Positions 1-7,309 of a stretch of 52,457 bases of DNA are shown here, one piece after another. The notes below the pieces were generated by a model. That model worked only from the letters and a program-made list of their open reading frames with translations, had not been told where the DNA came from and ran no database searches. The stretch is from NCBI RefSeq assembly GCF_000499525.1, contig NZ_HG529244.1, forward strand, positions 1 to 52,457, given 5' to 3'. The first letter of the stretch is position 1. The number at the start of each line of letters is the position of its first letter. Source of the DNA: Faecalimicrobium dakarense (GTDB lineage Bacteria; Bacillota; Clostridia; Peptostreptococcales; Peptostreptococcaceae). The translations under genes were made by a program, and so were the position numbers.

Positions 1-22
1 TAAAAGATTAGGGCTCTTTTTA

Positions 23-400
23 TTATTTATCTTCTCTTAATAAGTATTCGTTGTTATCTTGGTCTTTGAATGAGAACATTTTACCATAAGGCATAATCAT
101 AAGTTCTCCAACTTCAACCCCATTTTCTTTCATTTCATTGTATGACTTTTCTATATCAGTAGTACTTAGTAATATAGATGGATGATTAACATTTGCAGAT
201 GGGTTTTGAGCTAGCATCATTTTCTTATCATATAAAACAAATGTTGTAAATTCGCTTTCGCTTGGACCAACTTCTAACCACGTCATAGGACCCATTGATT
301 GTTCAAGCTTTACTACAAAGTTTAACTTTTCAGTCCAAAATTTCTTAGCATCATCTTGATTATTTACATATATTGTTATCTTACCTATTTTATTGATCAT
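23..400 (-). CDS. VOC (glyoxalase/dioxygenase) superfamily protein
   Basis: A single-domain protein of 125 aa with the beta-alpha-beta pattern of the vicinal oxygen chelate fold. It starts with the typical 'KIGKITIYVNNQDDAKKFW' opening and ends with the second-half motif 'YGKMFSFKDQDNNEYLL'. Members include glyoxalase I, fosfomycin- and bleomycin-resistance proteins and extradiol dioxygenases. Family membership is clear but the substrate cannot be told. I start at the ATG at 400, because GGAGG sits 5 nt upstream; a TTG four codons earlier would lie inside the ribosome binding site. It is monocistronic and faces away from the rest of the window. Confidence 0.85.
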   Translation of the reverse strand: MINKIGKITIYVNNQDDAKKFWTEKLNFVVKLEQSMGPMTWLEVGPSESEFTTFVLYDKKMMLAQNPSANVNHPSILLSTTDIEKSYNEMKENGVEVGELMIMPYGKMFSFKDQDNNEYLLREDK

Positions 401-647
401 GTCATCCTCCAAGGTTATGTATTATTTTTATTAGTATTCTTTACTTAAAATAATAATACTATAAATGAAATATTTAGTCAAACTTATGTTTGTAATTTTG
501 CACAAACATAAGTGCTTAAAAATTATTGTTTTAAAATTATACATGGTTAATTATATCAAAATAAATATATAGATTTAAAATCTAATAAAATATATAATTA
601 GTTAAATAAAGAAAAATTTAGAAACTATTAAAACGAGGGGAAAGATT

Positions 648-1345
648 ATGAAGAAAAAAGCATTAATTATACTTGGAGTAATATTAGTAGTTATAGTATT
701 AGCTCTAGGAACATATAAACTTATGAACTCTAGAACTTACCAAGTTATGGGTAATATTACAAATAAAATTAACACTGATAAAAAAGTGGTAGCTTTAACT
801 TTTGATGATGGACCTACAAAAAATACAGATAAGATACTAGATATATTAAATGAAGAAGATGTAAAAGCTACATTTTATCTAATAGGTTCAGATATAGAAA
901 AAAATTTAGAAGAAGGTAAAAAATAGTTAAGGAAGGTCATCAAGTAGGAAACCATACATATACTCACACAAGAAATGTATTTAAGTCTCCATCTTTTATA
1001 AGAAATGAATTAACTAAAACTAATGAATTAATAAATAGTATTGGATATAAAGGAGAAATAAACTTTAGACCTCCATTTGGTAAAAAACTATTTGTTCTAC
1101 CATATTATTTAAATAAATATAATATGGATACTATAACTTGGAATTTAGAACCAGATACATATTTTGATAAAGCTAAAGATAAGGAAAAGTACGTGCTAGA
1201 AAATATTGAACCAGGTTCTATAATATTAATGCATCCAATGTATAATGAAGAATCTATAGATGCACTAAAAGGTATTATTACAGGTTTAAAAGAAAAAGGA
1301 TATGAATTTTTAACGATAGATGAGTTGCTAAAACTAGAAAAATAA
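648..1345 (+). pseudogene. polysaccharide deacetylase (CE4/NodB), broken by a 1-nt frameshift
   Basis: The first 92 codons give an N-terminal membrane anchor (residues ~4-26) and the NodB motif 'VVALTFDDGPTKNTDKIL'. The frame then closes at TAG 924-926, just after an A6 tract at 918-923. One extra A restores a continuous CE4 domain of about 232 aa, containing 'EGHQVGNHTYTHT' (metal-binding His pair), 'FRPPFGK' and 'GSIILMHP'. CE4 enzymes N-deacetylate peptidoglycan or other polysaccharides outside the membrane. A GAGGGG ribosome binding site precedes ATG 648. All diagnostic motifs survive, so either the lesion is recent or it is a homopolymer base-calling error. As given, it would make only a truncated anchor peptide. 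Confidence 0.85.
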
Positions 1346-1397
1346 TAACTTACTATATCAATTAATATACATAAATAGTATCAAAATCTTACTAATA

Positions 1398-1426
1398 TAG
1401 AAATAGGCATAGAGGTGTGCTATAAT
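1398..1426 (+). promoter_or_regulatory. candidate promoter of the riboswitch-adhesin transcript
   Basis: A perfect -10 TATAAT lies at 1421-1426, preceded by the extended element TGC. The -35 (TAGAAA, 1398-1403) is poor but 17 bp away. Transcription would begin about 7 nt downstream, just before the first c-di-GMP-II aptamer. Confidence 0.55.
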
Positions 1427-1437
1427 TTATATAAAGG

Positions 1438-1531
1438 AACGAGGAAGTATATTCTGTATGTGGGCATCTGGAATATACGGAGTTAATGATGCAACCGACT
1501 TTAGACAATTACTGTCTAAAGTCTTTTTTTT
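1438..1531 (+). promoter_or_regulatory. c-di-GMP-II riboswitch, copy 1, with intrinsic terminator
   Basis: The 3' strand carries 'GGAGTTAATGATGCAACCG', matching the conserved GAGUUAGUAGUGCAACCG end of class II c-di-GMP aptamers. Supporting pairings are GTATATTC with GAATATAC, and GCATC with GATGC within the GGGCA segment. The aptamer (about 1438-1500) runs directly into a terminator whose stem is GACTTTAGAC/GTCTAAAGTC, followed by nine T (to 1531). The first terminator bases overlap the closing aptamer helix, which is typical of an ON switch where ligand binding prevents termination. The class is known to raise expression of surface adhesins and pili in C. difficile when c-di-GMP is high. Confidence 0.9.
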
Positions 1532-1537
1532 TAAAGA

Positions 1538-1630
1538 AACGAGGAAGTATATTCTGTATGTGGGCATCTGGAATATATGGAGTTAGTGATGCAACCGGCT
1601 TTAAACAATTAATGTTTAAAGTCGGTTTTT
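1538..1630 (+). promoter_or_regulatory. c-di-GMP-II riboswitch, copy 2, with intrinsic terminator
   Basis: A near-identical second unit, arranged head-to-tail about 100 bp after copy 1. The helix here is GTATATTC with GAATATAT (one G-U pair), and the end reads 'GAGTTAGTGATGCAACCGG'. Its own terminator has a changed stem, CCGGCTTTAAAC with GTTTAAAGTCGG, followed by seven T. The changes keep pairing, so both copies look maintained. RNA polymerase must pass two ligand-gated terminators to reach the adhesin gene. Confidence 0.9.
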
Positions 1631-1665
1631 TTATTGCAAAAAATTTTAGTAAAGGAAGTGTAAGT

Positions 1666-4284
1666 GTGAAAAGTAGTAAAAGGTATAGTTTTTTATTTAC
1701 AACAATGTTAGTGTTAATTAGCTTAATGATAAACCTTATATCACCTGTTATGAATGTATTTGCCCTAGATGCAAATAAAAATATTAGCTTATCAATAAGT
1801 AGTAATAAAAATCCTATAAAAGAAAATGATGAAGTTAAGTTTATTGTAAACTATAGTATAAAAGGAGAATTAGGAACCTTAAAAGATGGAGGAAATGTTA
1901 TAACATTTAACCTTCCAGATGGTTTTAGGGACGTTAAACCGTCTTATCCGAAAGATCATTTTGACAATGTTACAGTAGAGGGAACTAAAGTAGTAGCAAC
2001 TTTAAGTGAAAAGGCACTTACAAATGGTATAGGGGGATACTTGAGTATTAGAGCTTTTGCACCTAAGGTGGATGAAGATAAAAAAGTTAGAGTGGAAGCT
2101 AGTTTAGATGGAGATAGTACATATTTAGATGTTGATTTAGTAAATACAGATCCTGTTATAATTCCAGATGAGAAACCAGATCATAACCCTATTGGAGATA
2201 GACTTTTGCATAAGTATGCACAAAACGCAAGCTATTATACTGATGGTATACCAACTGCAAATATACCTGCGCCTGCTGTAGGTAAAAGATGGGAGTTTTT
2301 TGTTTCTGTTAATGAAAAATATTCTAATTTAAACAATGTTGTTTTAAAAGATAAAATGCCTAACGGTTTAGAGTTAGATGTAAATAGTCTAAAAATAGAA
2401 GAAACACCATACATAGGAAGTAAAAAAGATGTAACAAAAGAGATACTTTCAAAAACAGAAAAGACTAAAGATGGACTAGTAATAAATTTTGGAGATATAA
2501 ACTCAAGATATGATATTTCCTACTATGTTAATATAACTGAAGAGTTTCCAACTTATAAAAATACAGCAATATTAAATGAAAATGGAAATACTATTGAAAG
2601 TTCATCTATGCTAAAGACTGAAAAAGTAGAAGTACCTATGATTAAAAAATATGAAAATACAAAGTTTCATGATAAAAAAGGAAATAGTATAGTTACTGAT
2701 ATAGGTGATGAAATTGGTTATACACTTGTTGTAAATCAAAATGGAGAGAAAATTAAAAATGCAGTAATAAATGATATATTACCACAAGGTACAAAATATA
2801 AAGAATCAAGTGCATCAATATATTATTATGATTCACAAGGTAGTTATCAATTTGACCCTAATAGTAGTGATAAAGTTACTGTTAAGGATAACAAGATGAC
2901 TATAAAACTTGGAGATATTAAAGATAAATATTTAATATACTATAGATTAGTAGTTACAGATAAACAAGAAGAGTACAAAAATAAGGCGATAATTAGTTAT
3001 GATGATGAAACTTCAAGTTCTAATTCAACTGTTAAATATGAAAAAGATTCAGGTTCTATAAATGCTATAAAAAAAGTAGATAAAAAGACCCTTAAAGATG
3101 GAGATAATCAAATAGTAAACTATTCTATAGAAATTGATTCACATGGATTTTTCAGCGATGGATATATAGATTTATCAGATAATATTAATCCAGATGTTAA
3201 GATTGTAGGAGTTAATGTTGAGAAGCATAAGATTATTGGAGAAAAAGATGGTAAATATATAACTGAAAAAATAGAAGATAATTCAAATGGTATTAGTCTT
3301 AAAGTTGATAAAGTAAATAATAAAATAGAAGTTGCTAACGACAGTGTAAATATGAACTATGACGAAATTTACAAAGTAAATATAAAAACTGATTTTACTA
3401 ATGTTAAAGATGGAACAACTATATTAAATGTTGCTAAAATAAAAGACTCAAGTACTAATACAGTTGAGACTAAAAAAGGGTATGCGTTTAAAGCTCTTAA
3501 AGTAGACAAAAAAACTAAAAAATTATTATCTGAAGCTAGATTTAATATATTAGATAAAGATAAAAAAGTTATTGGAACTGTTACTAGTAATGAAGATGGA
3601 GTAATAAGAGAAAAAATAGTTACCCCAGGAACATATTATCTAAAGGAGATAAAAGCTCCGAAAGGATACTATTTAAACAACGATTATATAAAATTTACTA
3701 TAAAAGAAGATGACTTAGGAACTACAATTGATTTAGGATATATATATAATAACAAAATGGAAAATGATAAAAATAGTGGCGGAAACAACACAGACGAAAT
3801 AGTAAAAGACCCAGATAAAACTACTGGGGAAGATAAACCAGATGAAAAGGTAAAAGATCCAGACAAAGCAACTGGAGAAGAAAAACCAGATGAAAAAGTA
3901 AAAGATCCAGACAAAGCAACTGGAGAAGAAAAACCAGATGAAAAAGTAAAAGATCCAGGCAAAACTACTGGAGAAGAAAAACCAGATGAAAAAGTAGAAG
4001 AACCAGAGAAAACAACTGAAGAAGATAAACCAAATGAAAAAGTAAAAGAACCAGAGAAAACAACTGGAGAAGATAAACCAAATGAAATAGCTAAAGAAAA
4101 TAAGTTAAGTACAAATGATGGAGAAGCTAAAGTAGATAAAGTTATTAACGAAAAAAGTACTAATGTAAATAAATCTCAAAACTATAATAATCCAAAAACG
4201 TATGATGTAGGTATCGCTCCATATGTAGGTGTAGGTATATTAGCAATGAGTGGATTAGTTATAAATACAAGAAGAAAAAAATAA
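1666..4284 (+). CDS. sortase-anchored adhesin with DUF11/collagen-binding-like repeats and a CnaB domain
   Basis: A surface protein of 872 aa from a GTG start preceded by AAAGGAAG. The frame is open further upstream, but that stretch is the riboswitch and cannot be the coding start. In order: a signal peptide (residues ~1-37, hydrophobic core then 'VFA'); Ig-like adhesion domains through about residue 600, including DUF11-like segments such as 'DIGDEIGYTLVVNQNGEKI'; a CnaB-type domain (~609-690, 'YYLKEIKAPKGYYL'); a charged Pro/Glu/Lys repeat stalk (~711-806); and a C-terminal sorting signal. The sorting signal is NPKTYD (842-847), a hydrophobic helix and RRKK. NPKT-type motifs are LPXTG variants used by clostridial sortases. 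Regulation is by the two c-di-GMP-II switches, so expression should rise with c-di-GMP. The ligand is unknown. Confidence 0.88.
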   Translation: MKSSKRYSFLFTTMLVLISLMINLISPVMNVFALDANKNISLSISSNKNPIKENDEVKFIVNYSIKGELGTLKDGGNVITFNLPDGFRDVKPSYPKDHFDNVTVEGTKVVATLSEKALTNGIGGYLSIRAFAPKVDEDKKVRVEASLDGDSTYLDVDLVNTDPVIIPDEKPDHNPIGDRLLHKYAQNASYYTDGIPTANIPAPAVGKRWEFFVSVNEKYSNLNNVVLKDKMPNGLELDVNSLKIEETPYIGSKKDVTKEILSKTEKTKDGLVINFGDINSRYDISYYVNITEEFPTYKNTAILNENGNTIESSSMLKTEKVEVPMIKKYENTKFHDKKGNSIVTDIGDEIGYTLVVNQNGEKIKNAVINDILPQGTKYKESSASIYYYDSQGSYQFDPNSSDKVTVKDNKMTIKLGDIKDKYLIYYRLVVTDKQEEYKNKAIISYDDETSSSNSTVKYEKDSGSINAIKKVDKKTLKDGDNQIVNYSIEIDSHGFFSDGYIDLSDNINPDVKIVGVNVEKHKIIGEKDGKYITEKIEDNSNGISLKVDKVNNKIEVANDSVNMNYDEIYKVNIKTDFTNVKDGTTILNVAKIKDSSTNTVETKKGYAFKALKVDKKTKKLLSEARFNILDKDKKVIGTVTSNEDGVIREKIVTPGTYYLKEIKAPKGYYLNNDYIKFTIKEDDLGTTIDLGYIYNNKMENDKNSGGNNTDEIVKDPDKTTGEDKPDEKVKDPDKATGEEKPDEKVKDPDKATGEEKPDEKVKDPGKTTGEEKPDEKVEEPEKTTEEDKPNEKVKEPEKTTGEDKPNEIAKENKLSTNDGEAKVDKVINEKSTNVNKSQNYNNPKTYDVGIAPYVGVGILAMSGLVINTRRKK
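3796..4088 (+). repeat. in-frame 48-bp tandem repeats (six copies) encoding the adhesin stalk
   Basis: Six 16-residue units of the form V-K-D-P-D-K-x-T-G-E-E-K-P-D-E-K. The second and third units are identical at DNA level over a full 48-bp period (around 3850-3948), and the flanking ones have drifted. This is the signature of recent slippage or recombination, so stalk length is likely variable between strains. The reverse strand stays open here only because of the repeat. Confidence 0.9.
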
Positions 4285-4297
4285 AATAATTAAAATA

Positions 4298-4328
4298 AAA
4301 GGACTGTGAAAATGATTCACAGTCCTTT
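4298..4328. terminator. bidirectional terminator between the adhesin and the next convergent gene
   Basis: The hairpin AAAGGACTGTGAA / TTCACAGTCCTTT has a 5-nt loop. It lies 14 bp after the adhesin stop and ends the convergent gene at 4357 as well. The T-rich tail is stronger on the minus strand. Confidence 0.8.
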
Positions 4329-4356
4329 AAATATTCACTATTAATTAGGTGTATAT

Positions 4357-4755
4357 TTAAATTTTAGTTATACTTTCTAATCTATAACTAAGTAGATTTT
4401 CATATTTATCTAATTTTTCAATAAGTCTTATCATGATAGTATCACCGATATTTACAGTATCAAAAATGTCTTTATCATTTATTTTATAAGGTCTGTTTTT
4501 ATATTCTAATTCTAATAAATAAGAGTTTGGTAAATTTGAAATAAAATACTTATTTCTATGAGCATAATTACAAGGCATGCCTTTAATAAAGTATTTGTTT
4601 TTTACAGTCATATTTACATTAGTTACCCTTATTTCAGAAACTCTCAATTTTCTATAAATGTTTTTTATAAAATCTCTAATTCTAAGGAGTATAAAAAATA
4701 TTATACCTGCAATAGTAGCTAGGACTAAAAAATTATCAGATATTTCATTTCTCAT
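4357..4755 (-). CDS. hypothetical single-pass membrane protein
   Basis: A protein of 132 aa with one N-terminal membrane helix (residues ~9-25, 'FLVLATIAGIIFFILL') and a basic stretch just inside it. A soluble C-terminal half (~40-132) looks like a small beta-rich domain. I recognise no family. It stands alone, convergent with the adhesin, with about 470 bp of non-coding DNA upstream. Confidence 0.6.
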   Translation of the reverse strand: MRNEISDNFLVLATIAGIIFFILLRIRDFIKNIYRKLRVSEIRVTNVNMTVKNKYFIKGMPCNYAHRNKYFISNLPNSYLLELEYKNRPYKINDKDIFDTVNIGDTIMIRLIEKLDKYENLLSYRLESITKI

Positions 4756-4991
4756 TAATAATCTCCAATCTATTTATATATAATAGCTCAATTAAGAATA
4801 ATATTTAAGTATGTATAATGCTAAACTAGTACGCCAACTTAAGTTATTATTTACTAATACAGCATAGTTTAAAAGTAAATTTGGTACTATACCTTAAATT
4901 ATAACAGAAAATGTTAAAAAGTGCTAATTATCAAGATGTATTATGAAGCACATTTAATTATAAAGAGTAGGAAAGATAGATTAAACATTAA

Positions 4992-5019
4992 AAAAGGCAG
5001 GTTCCGCTGCCTGCCTTTT
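4992..5019. terminator. orphan strong hairpin in the 4756-5224 intergenic region
   Basis: A perfect 10-bp stem AAAAGGCAGG / CCTGCCTTTT with an 8-nt loop; AT-rich flanks make it stand out. It follows no visible gene on the plus strand (a six-U run would follow it on the minus strand). It may end an unannotated small RNA or act as an insulator before ohrR. Nothing else is recognisable in 4756-5135 apart from a possible -10 TATAAT at 4814-4819. Confidence 0.6.
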
Positions 5020-5135
5020 CGTAAGGATATAAAATTAGGATAAAATTTGAATAAAAACATTAATGAGTATACTTTAATTATATCCAGCATTCTTAGTTTT
5101 ATACATTTATTTTAAAATTGATATGAATAAAATTA

Positions 5136-5164
5136 TTGACAAAAAAAATAATAGTACATATAAT
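5136..5164 (+). promoter_or_regulatory. sigma-A promoter of ohrR
   Basis: A consensus TTGACA (5136-5141), a 17-bp spacer and TATAAT (5159-5164). Such a perfect promoter needs a repressor, which fits the OhrR-like box just downstream of the expected start site. Confidence 0.85.
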
Positions 5165-5179
5165 AAATTTAACAACTGG

Positions 5180-5194
5180 TTTAATTAAATTAAA
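5180..5194 (+). promoter_or_regulatory. OhrR-type operator upstream of ohrR
   Basis: TTTAATTAAATTAAA is a 7-1-7 inverted repeat whose core AATTAAATT is the core of the Bacillus OhrR operator (TACAATTAAATTGTA). It lies about 10 bp after the predicted transcription start, suited to autorepression. Confidence 0.6.
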
Positions 5195-5224
5195 TTTATA
5201 TAAATCATTGAATGGAGAAAATAA

Positions 5225-5656
5225 ATGAGTAAATATGATAAAATAAAATTAGAAAATCAAATATGTTTTTCATTATACGCAGCATCAAGAGAGGTTATAA
5301 AGCTATATAAGCCCTTACTTGATAAACATAACTTAACATATACACAATATGTAGCAATGCTTGTAATGTGGGAAGAAGAAAAAATTATATTTAAAGAATT
5401 AGGTAAGAGACTACACCTAGATTCTGGAACTCTTACTCCAGTAGTAAAAAAATTAGAATCTATGGAATTAATTACTAAATATAGAAATAAAGAAGATGAT
5501 AGAGTAGTTACAGTAGAAATAACTGAAAGAGGTAAATTATTAAAAGAAGATATACTTGAAGTTCCAGAAAAATTATACTGCAACTTCAATGGTGATAAAG
5601 AAAATCTTAAAAAATTAAAGGTATGCTTAGATGAATTTTTAAGAGAATTAGATTAA
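5225..5656 (+). CDS. ohrR: MarR/OhrR-family organic peroxide-sensing repressor
   Basis: A winged-helix regulator of 143 aa. The N-terminus 'LENQICFSLYAASREV' matches the OhrR signature and places the redox-sensing Cys at position 14. The wHTH spans about 50-105 ('LGKRLHLDSGTLTPVVKKLE', then the wing 'RNKEDDRVVTVEIT'). In the one-Cys OhrR family, oxidation of this Cys by organic hydroperoxides releases DNA. The gene sits 107 bp before a glutathione-peroxidase gene, and both leaders carry the same AATTAAATT palindrome core, so it most likely represses itself and that enzyme. Other MarR roles are possible, but the conserved Cys context makes OhrR the best call. Confidence 0.87.
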   Translation: MSKYDKIKLENQICFSLYAASREVIKLYKPLLDKHNLTYTQYVAMLVMWEEEKIIFKELGKRLHLDSGTLTPVVKKLESMELITKYRNKEDDRVVTVEITERGKLLKEDILEVPEKLYCNFNGDKENLKKLKVCLDEFLRELD

Positions 5657-5666
5657 TAAATAGAGT

Positions 5667-5686
5667 TAAATTCTATATAGAATTTA
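5667..5686 (+). promoter_or_regulatory. 20-bp perfect palindrome between ohrR and the peroxidase gene
   Basis: TAAATTCTATATAGAATTTA is a perfect 20-bp palindrome, 11 bp after the ohrR stop. A T-rich stretch follows, so it could be a weak terminator hairpin or a protein site. It differs from the OhrR-like boxes. Confidence 0.45.
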
Positions 5687-5714
5687 GCTTTATATTTTAA
5701 ATAAATCAATTGGA

Positions 5715-5729
5715 TTAAATTAAATTTAA
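5715..5729 (+). promoter_or_regulatory. OhrR-type operator upstream of the glutathione peroxidase gene
   Basis: TTAAATTAAATTTAA has the same AATTAAATT core and 7-1-7 symmetry as the box before ohrR, and shares a 15-nt string (ATTAAATTAAATTTA) with that region. It lies 35 bp before the start codon. Confidence 0.55.
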
Positions 5730-5763
5730 ACAAACTAATGTAAACGAGGAAGGAAGTATTAAT

Positions 5764-6240
5764 ATGAAATTTTATGATTTTAAAGCTACAAAGATGAACA
5801 AGCAAGAAATAAGTATGGAAGATTACAAGGGGAAAGTAGTTCTAGTTGTAAACACTGCAAGTAAATGTGGATTAACTCCTCAATTTAAATATCTAGAAGA
5901 GTTATATAAAGAATATAAAGACAAGGGGCTTGAGATACTAGGGTTTCCTTGTAATCAATTTGCAAAACAAGATTCAGGTAGTAATGAAGAAATACATGAA
6001 TTTTGCCAACTAAACTATGGAGTTACATTTACTATGTTTGAAAAGATTGATGTAAACGGAAAAAATGCACACCCGCTATATAAGTATTTAAAAAGCCAAG
6101 CAAAATCATTACTTAGCAAAGAAATAAAGTGGAATTTTACTAAGTTTTTAATAGACTCTAATGGAAATGTAATAAAAAGATATGCACCTACAGTATCACC
6201 ATTAAAAATTAAAAATGATATAGAAAACTTATTAAAATAA
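5764..6240 (+). CDS. glutathione peroxidase-like thiol peroxidase (Cys type)
   Basis: A thioredoxin-fold peroxidase of 158 aa. Catalytic positions are visible: Cys35 in 'NTASKCGLT' (the selenocysteine site of animal enzymes), Gln65 in 'FPCNQF', and Trp123-Asn124 in 'KWNFTKF'. Bacterial Cys-GPx enzymes reduce hydrogen and lipid hydroperoxides, usually with thioredoxin rather than glutathione as donor. Cys81 or Cys63 could act as the resolving residue. AGGAAGG precedes ATG 5764. It follows the peroxide sensor gene and shares an OhrR-like box, giving a compact peroxide response unit in what is probably an anaerobe. Confidence 0.93.
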   Translation: MKFYDFKATKMNKQEISMEDYKGKVVLVVNTASKCGLTPQFKYLEELYKEYKDKGLEILGFPCNQFAKQDSGSNEEIHEFCQLNYGVTFTMFEKIDVNGKNAHPLYKYLKSQAKSLLSKEIKWNFTKFLIDSNGNVIKRYAPTVSPLKIKNDIENLLK

Positions 6241-6299
6241 ACAAACATAAGGGAAAATATAAATTTAAGGTAAAGAATATGAAGGATTAATATAAACTT

Positions 6300-6360
6300 A
6301 ACCTCTTAAAGTAGACACAAGTGAAAAATACTTGTACAATCTTAATTTAAGAGGTTATTT
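6300..6360 (+). terminator. branched terminator after the peroxidase gene
   Basis: An outer stem AACCTCTTAAA / TTTAAGAGGTT (6300-6310 with 6346-6356) encloses an inner hairpin ACAAGT / ACTTGT (6317-6322 with 6330-6335), and a T-rich tail follows. Confidence 0.7.
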
Positions 6361-6466
6361 ATTTTACTTTTATTTATAATGATTAAATAATAAAATATAT
6401 AGTATAAGATAAATATATTTGATATAAATAATATATATAAGAAAATGTAAATTAGTGGGGGACAAT

Positions 6467-7175
6467 ATGTTTTATAATATTTCAAATAAAAAGTTTATGA
6501 ACTTGTAATAGAACAAATACAAGATAGTATATTAAAGGGGAAACTAAAAAAGGAGACAAGCTACCATCAGAAAGAGAATTATCAGAGAGTATGAGTGTAA
6601 GTAGAACGTCAATAAGAGAGGCTATAAGAGTTTTAGAAACAATGGGAGTAATTGAAAGTAAGCAAGGTGAAGGTAATTTTATATGTAATAATATAGAAAA
6701 ATCACTAATAGAACCATTATCTATGGGATTTAAATTAAATGAGGGTACATGGAAAGATATATTAGAGTTAAGGGAAGTTTTAGAGTTACAAACGGTGGCA
6801 ATAGCAGCAGAAAAAGCAACAGAAGATGATTGCAATGAATTAAGAAAAATAATAGAGCAGATGCAAAATGAAAATGATAAGTTAAATTATAATAGTAAAA
6901 AGATAGTTCAACTTGACCAAAAATTTCACAATAAAATAGCATCTATAAGTAAAAATTATTTAATAGAAAGTGTATTTATGACATCATCTAGACTTTTTGA
7001 AACTTTTATAGAAGACGCAAGAGAAAAAATTATAGACAATTATAGAGATGAAAAAACATTATTTGAAAGTCATAAAATGATATATGAAGGGATAAAACAA
7101 AATAATCCTAATTTAGCATATCTAGAAATGAAAAGACACATGTCAATTATTAGAGAAAGTTATTTAATGAAATAA
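6467..7175 (+). pseudogene. GntR/FadR-family lactate regulator, two 1-nt frameshifts near the start
   Basis: Reading across the breaks gives a complete FadR-type regulator: 'VYELVIEQIQDSILKGKLKK', 'GDKLPSERELSESMSVSRTS', a wHTH, and an FCD effector domain with 'DLDQKFHNKI'-like His ligands. The frame shifts after A5 at 6488-6492 and again after A6 at 6546-6551; one added A at each repairs it. ATG 6467 has GGGGG 7-11 nt upstream. From 6591 the remaining frame codes for 194 aa but lacks most of the first recognition helices. Position next to the lactate permease operon and FadR-like palindromes in that promoter make it the lactate-responsive regulator (LldR/LctA-like role, inferred). It may be functional if the indels are base-calling errors. 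Confidence 0.8.
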
Positions 7176-7207
7176 TTTTATGGAAAATGTTAATTTTTAG
7201 ACAATCG

Positions 7208-7234
7208 TTGAAAAAATCATCACTATATTATACT
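7208..7234 (+). promoter_or_regulatory. candidate promoter of the lactate operon
   Basis: TTGAAA (7208-7213) and TATACT (7229-7234) with a short 15-bp spacer. The sub-optimal spacing leaves the exact promoter uncertain. The palindromes that follow would cover the start site. Confidence 0.4.
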
Positions 7235-7245
7235 ATTAAAACATA

Positions 7246-7260
7246 AGTGGTAATACCACT
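7246..7260 (+). promoter_or_regulatory. FadR/LldR-type operator before the lactate permease gene
   Basis: AGTGGTAATACCACT is a perfect 6-3-6 inverted repeat that fits the FadR-subfamily consensus (TNGTNNNACNA; here TGGTAATACCA). It lies about 12 bp after the predicted -10 and is the likely target of the adjacent FadR-type regulator. Confidence 0.75.
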
Positions 7261-7273
7261 GACCATCATTCAA

Positions 7274-7284
7274 GTGACCGTCAC
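7274..7284 (+). promoter_or_regulatory. second palindrome in the lactate operon leader
   Basis: GTGACCGTCAC is a perfect 5-1-5 inverted repeat, 13 bp after the FadR-like box and just ahead of the ribosome binding site. It may be a secondary regulator site or a site for another factor. Confidence 0.4.
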
Positions 7285-7309
7285 AAAATAATATTTAGGA
7301 GGAAACTTG

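Noticed and set aside
1486-1665. An upstream in-frame extension of the adhesin gene from ATG 1486
   Set aside because: This stretch is the first terminator and the second c-di-GMP-II riboswitch. The signal peptide begins only after GTG 1666, which has its own ribosome binding site.
3684-3962. Open minus-strand frame opposite the adhesin stalk
   Set aside because: Its repeated Ser/Gly/Phe peptide is just the antisense reading of the 48-bp repeats; no ribosome binding site.
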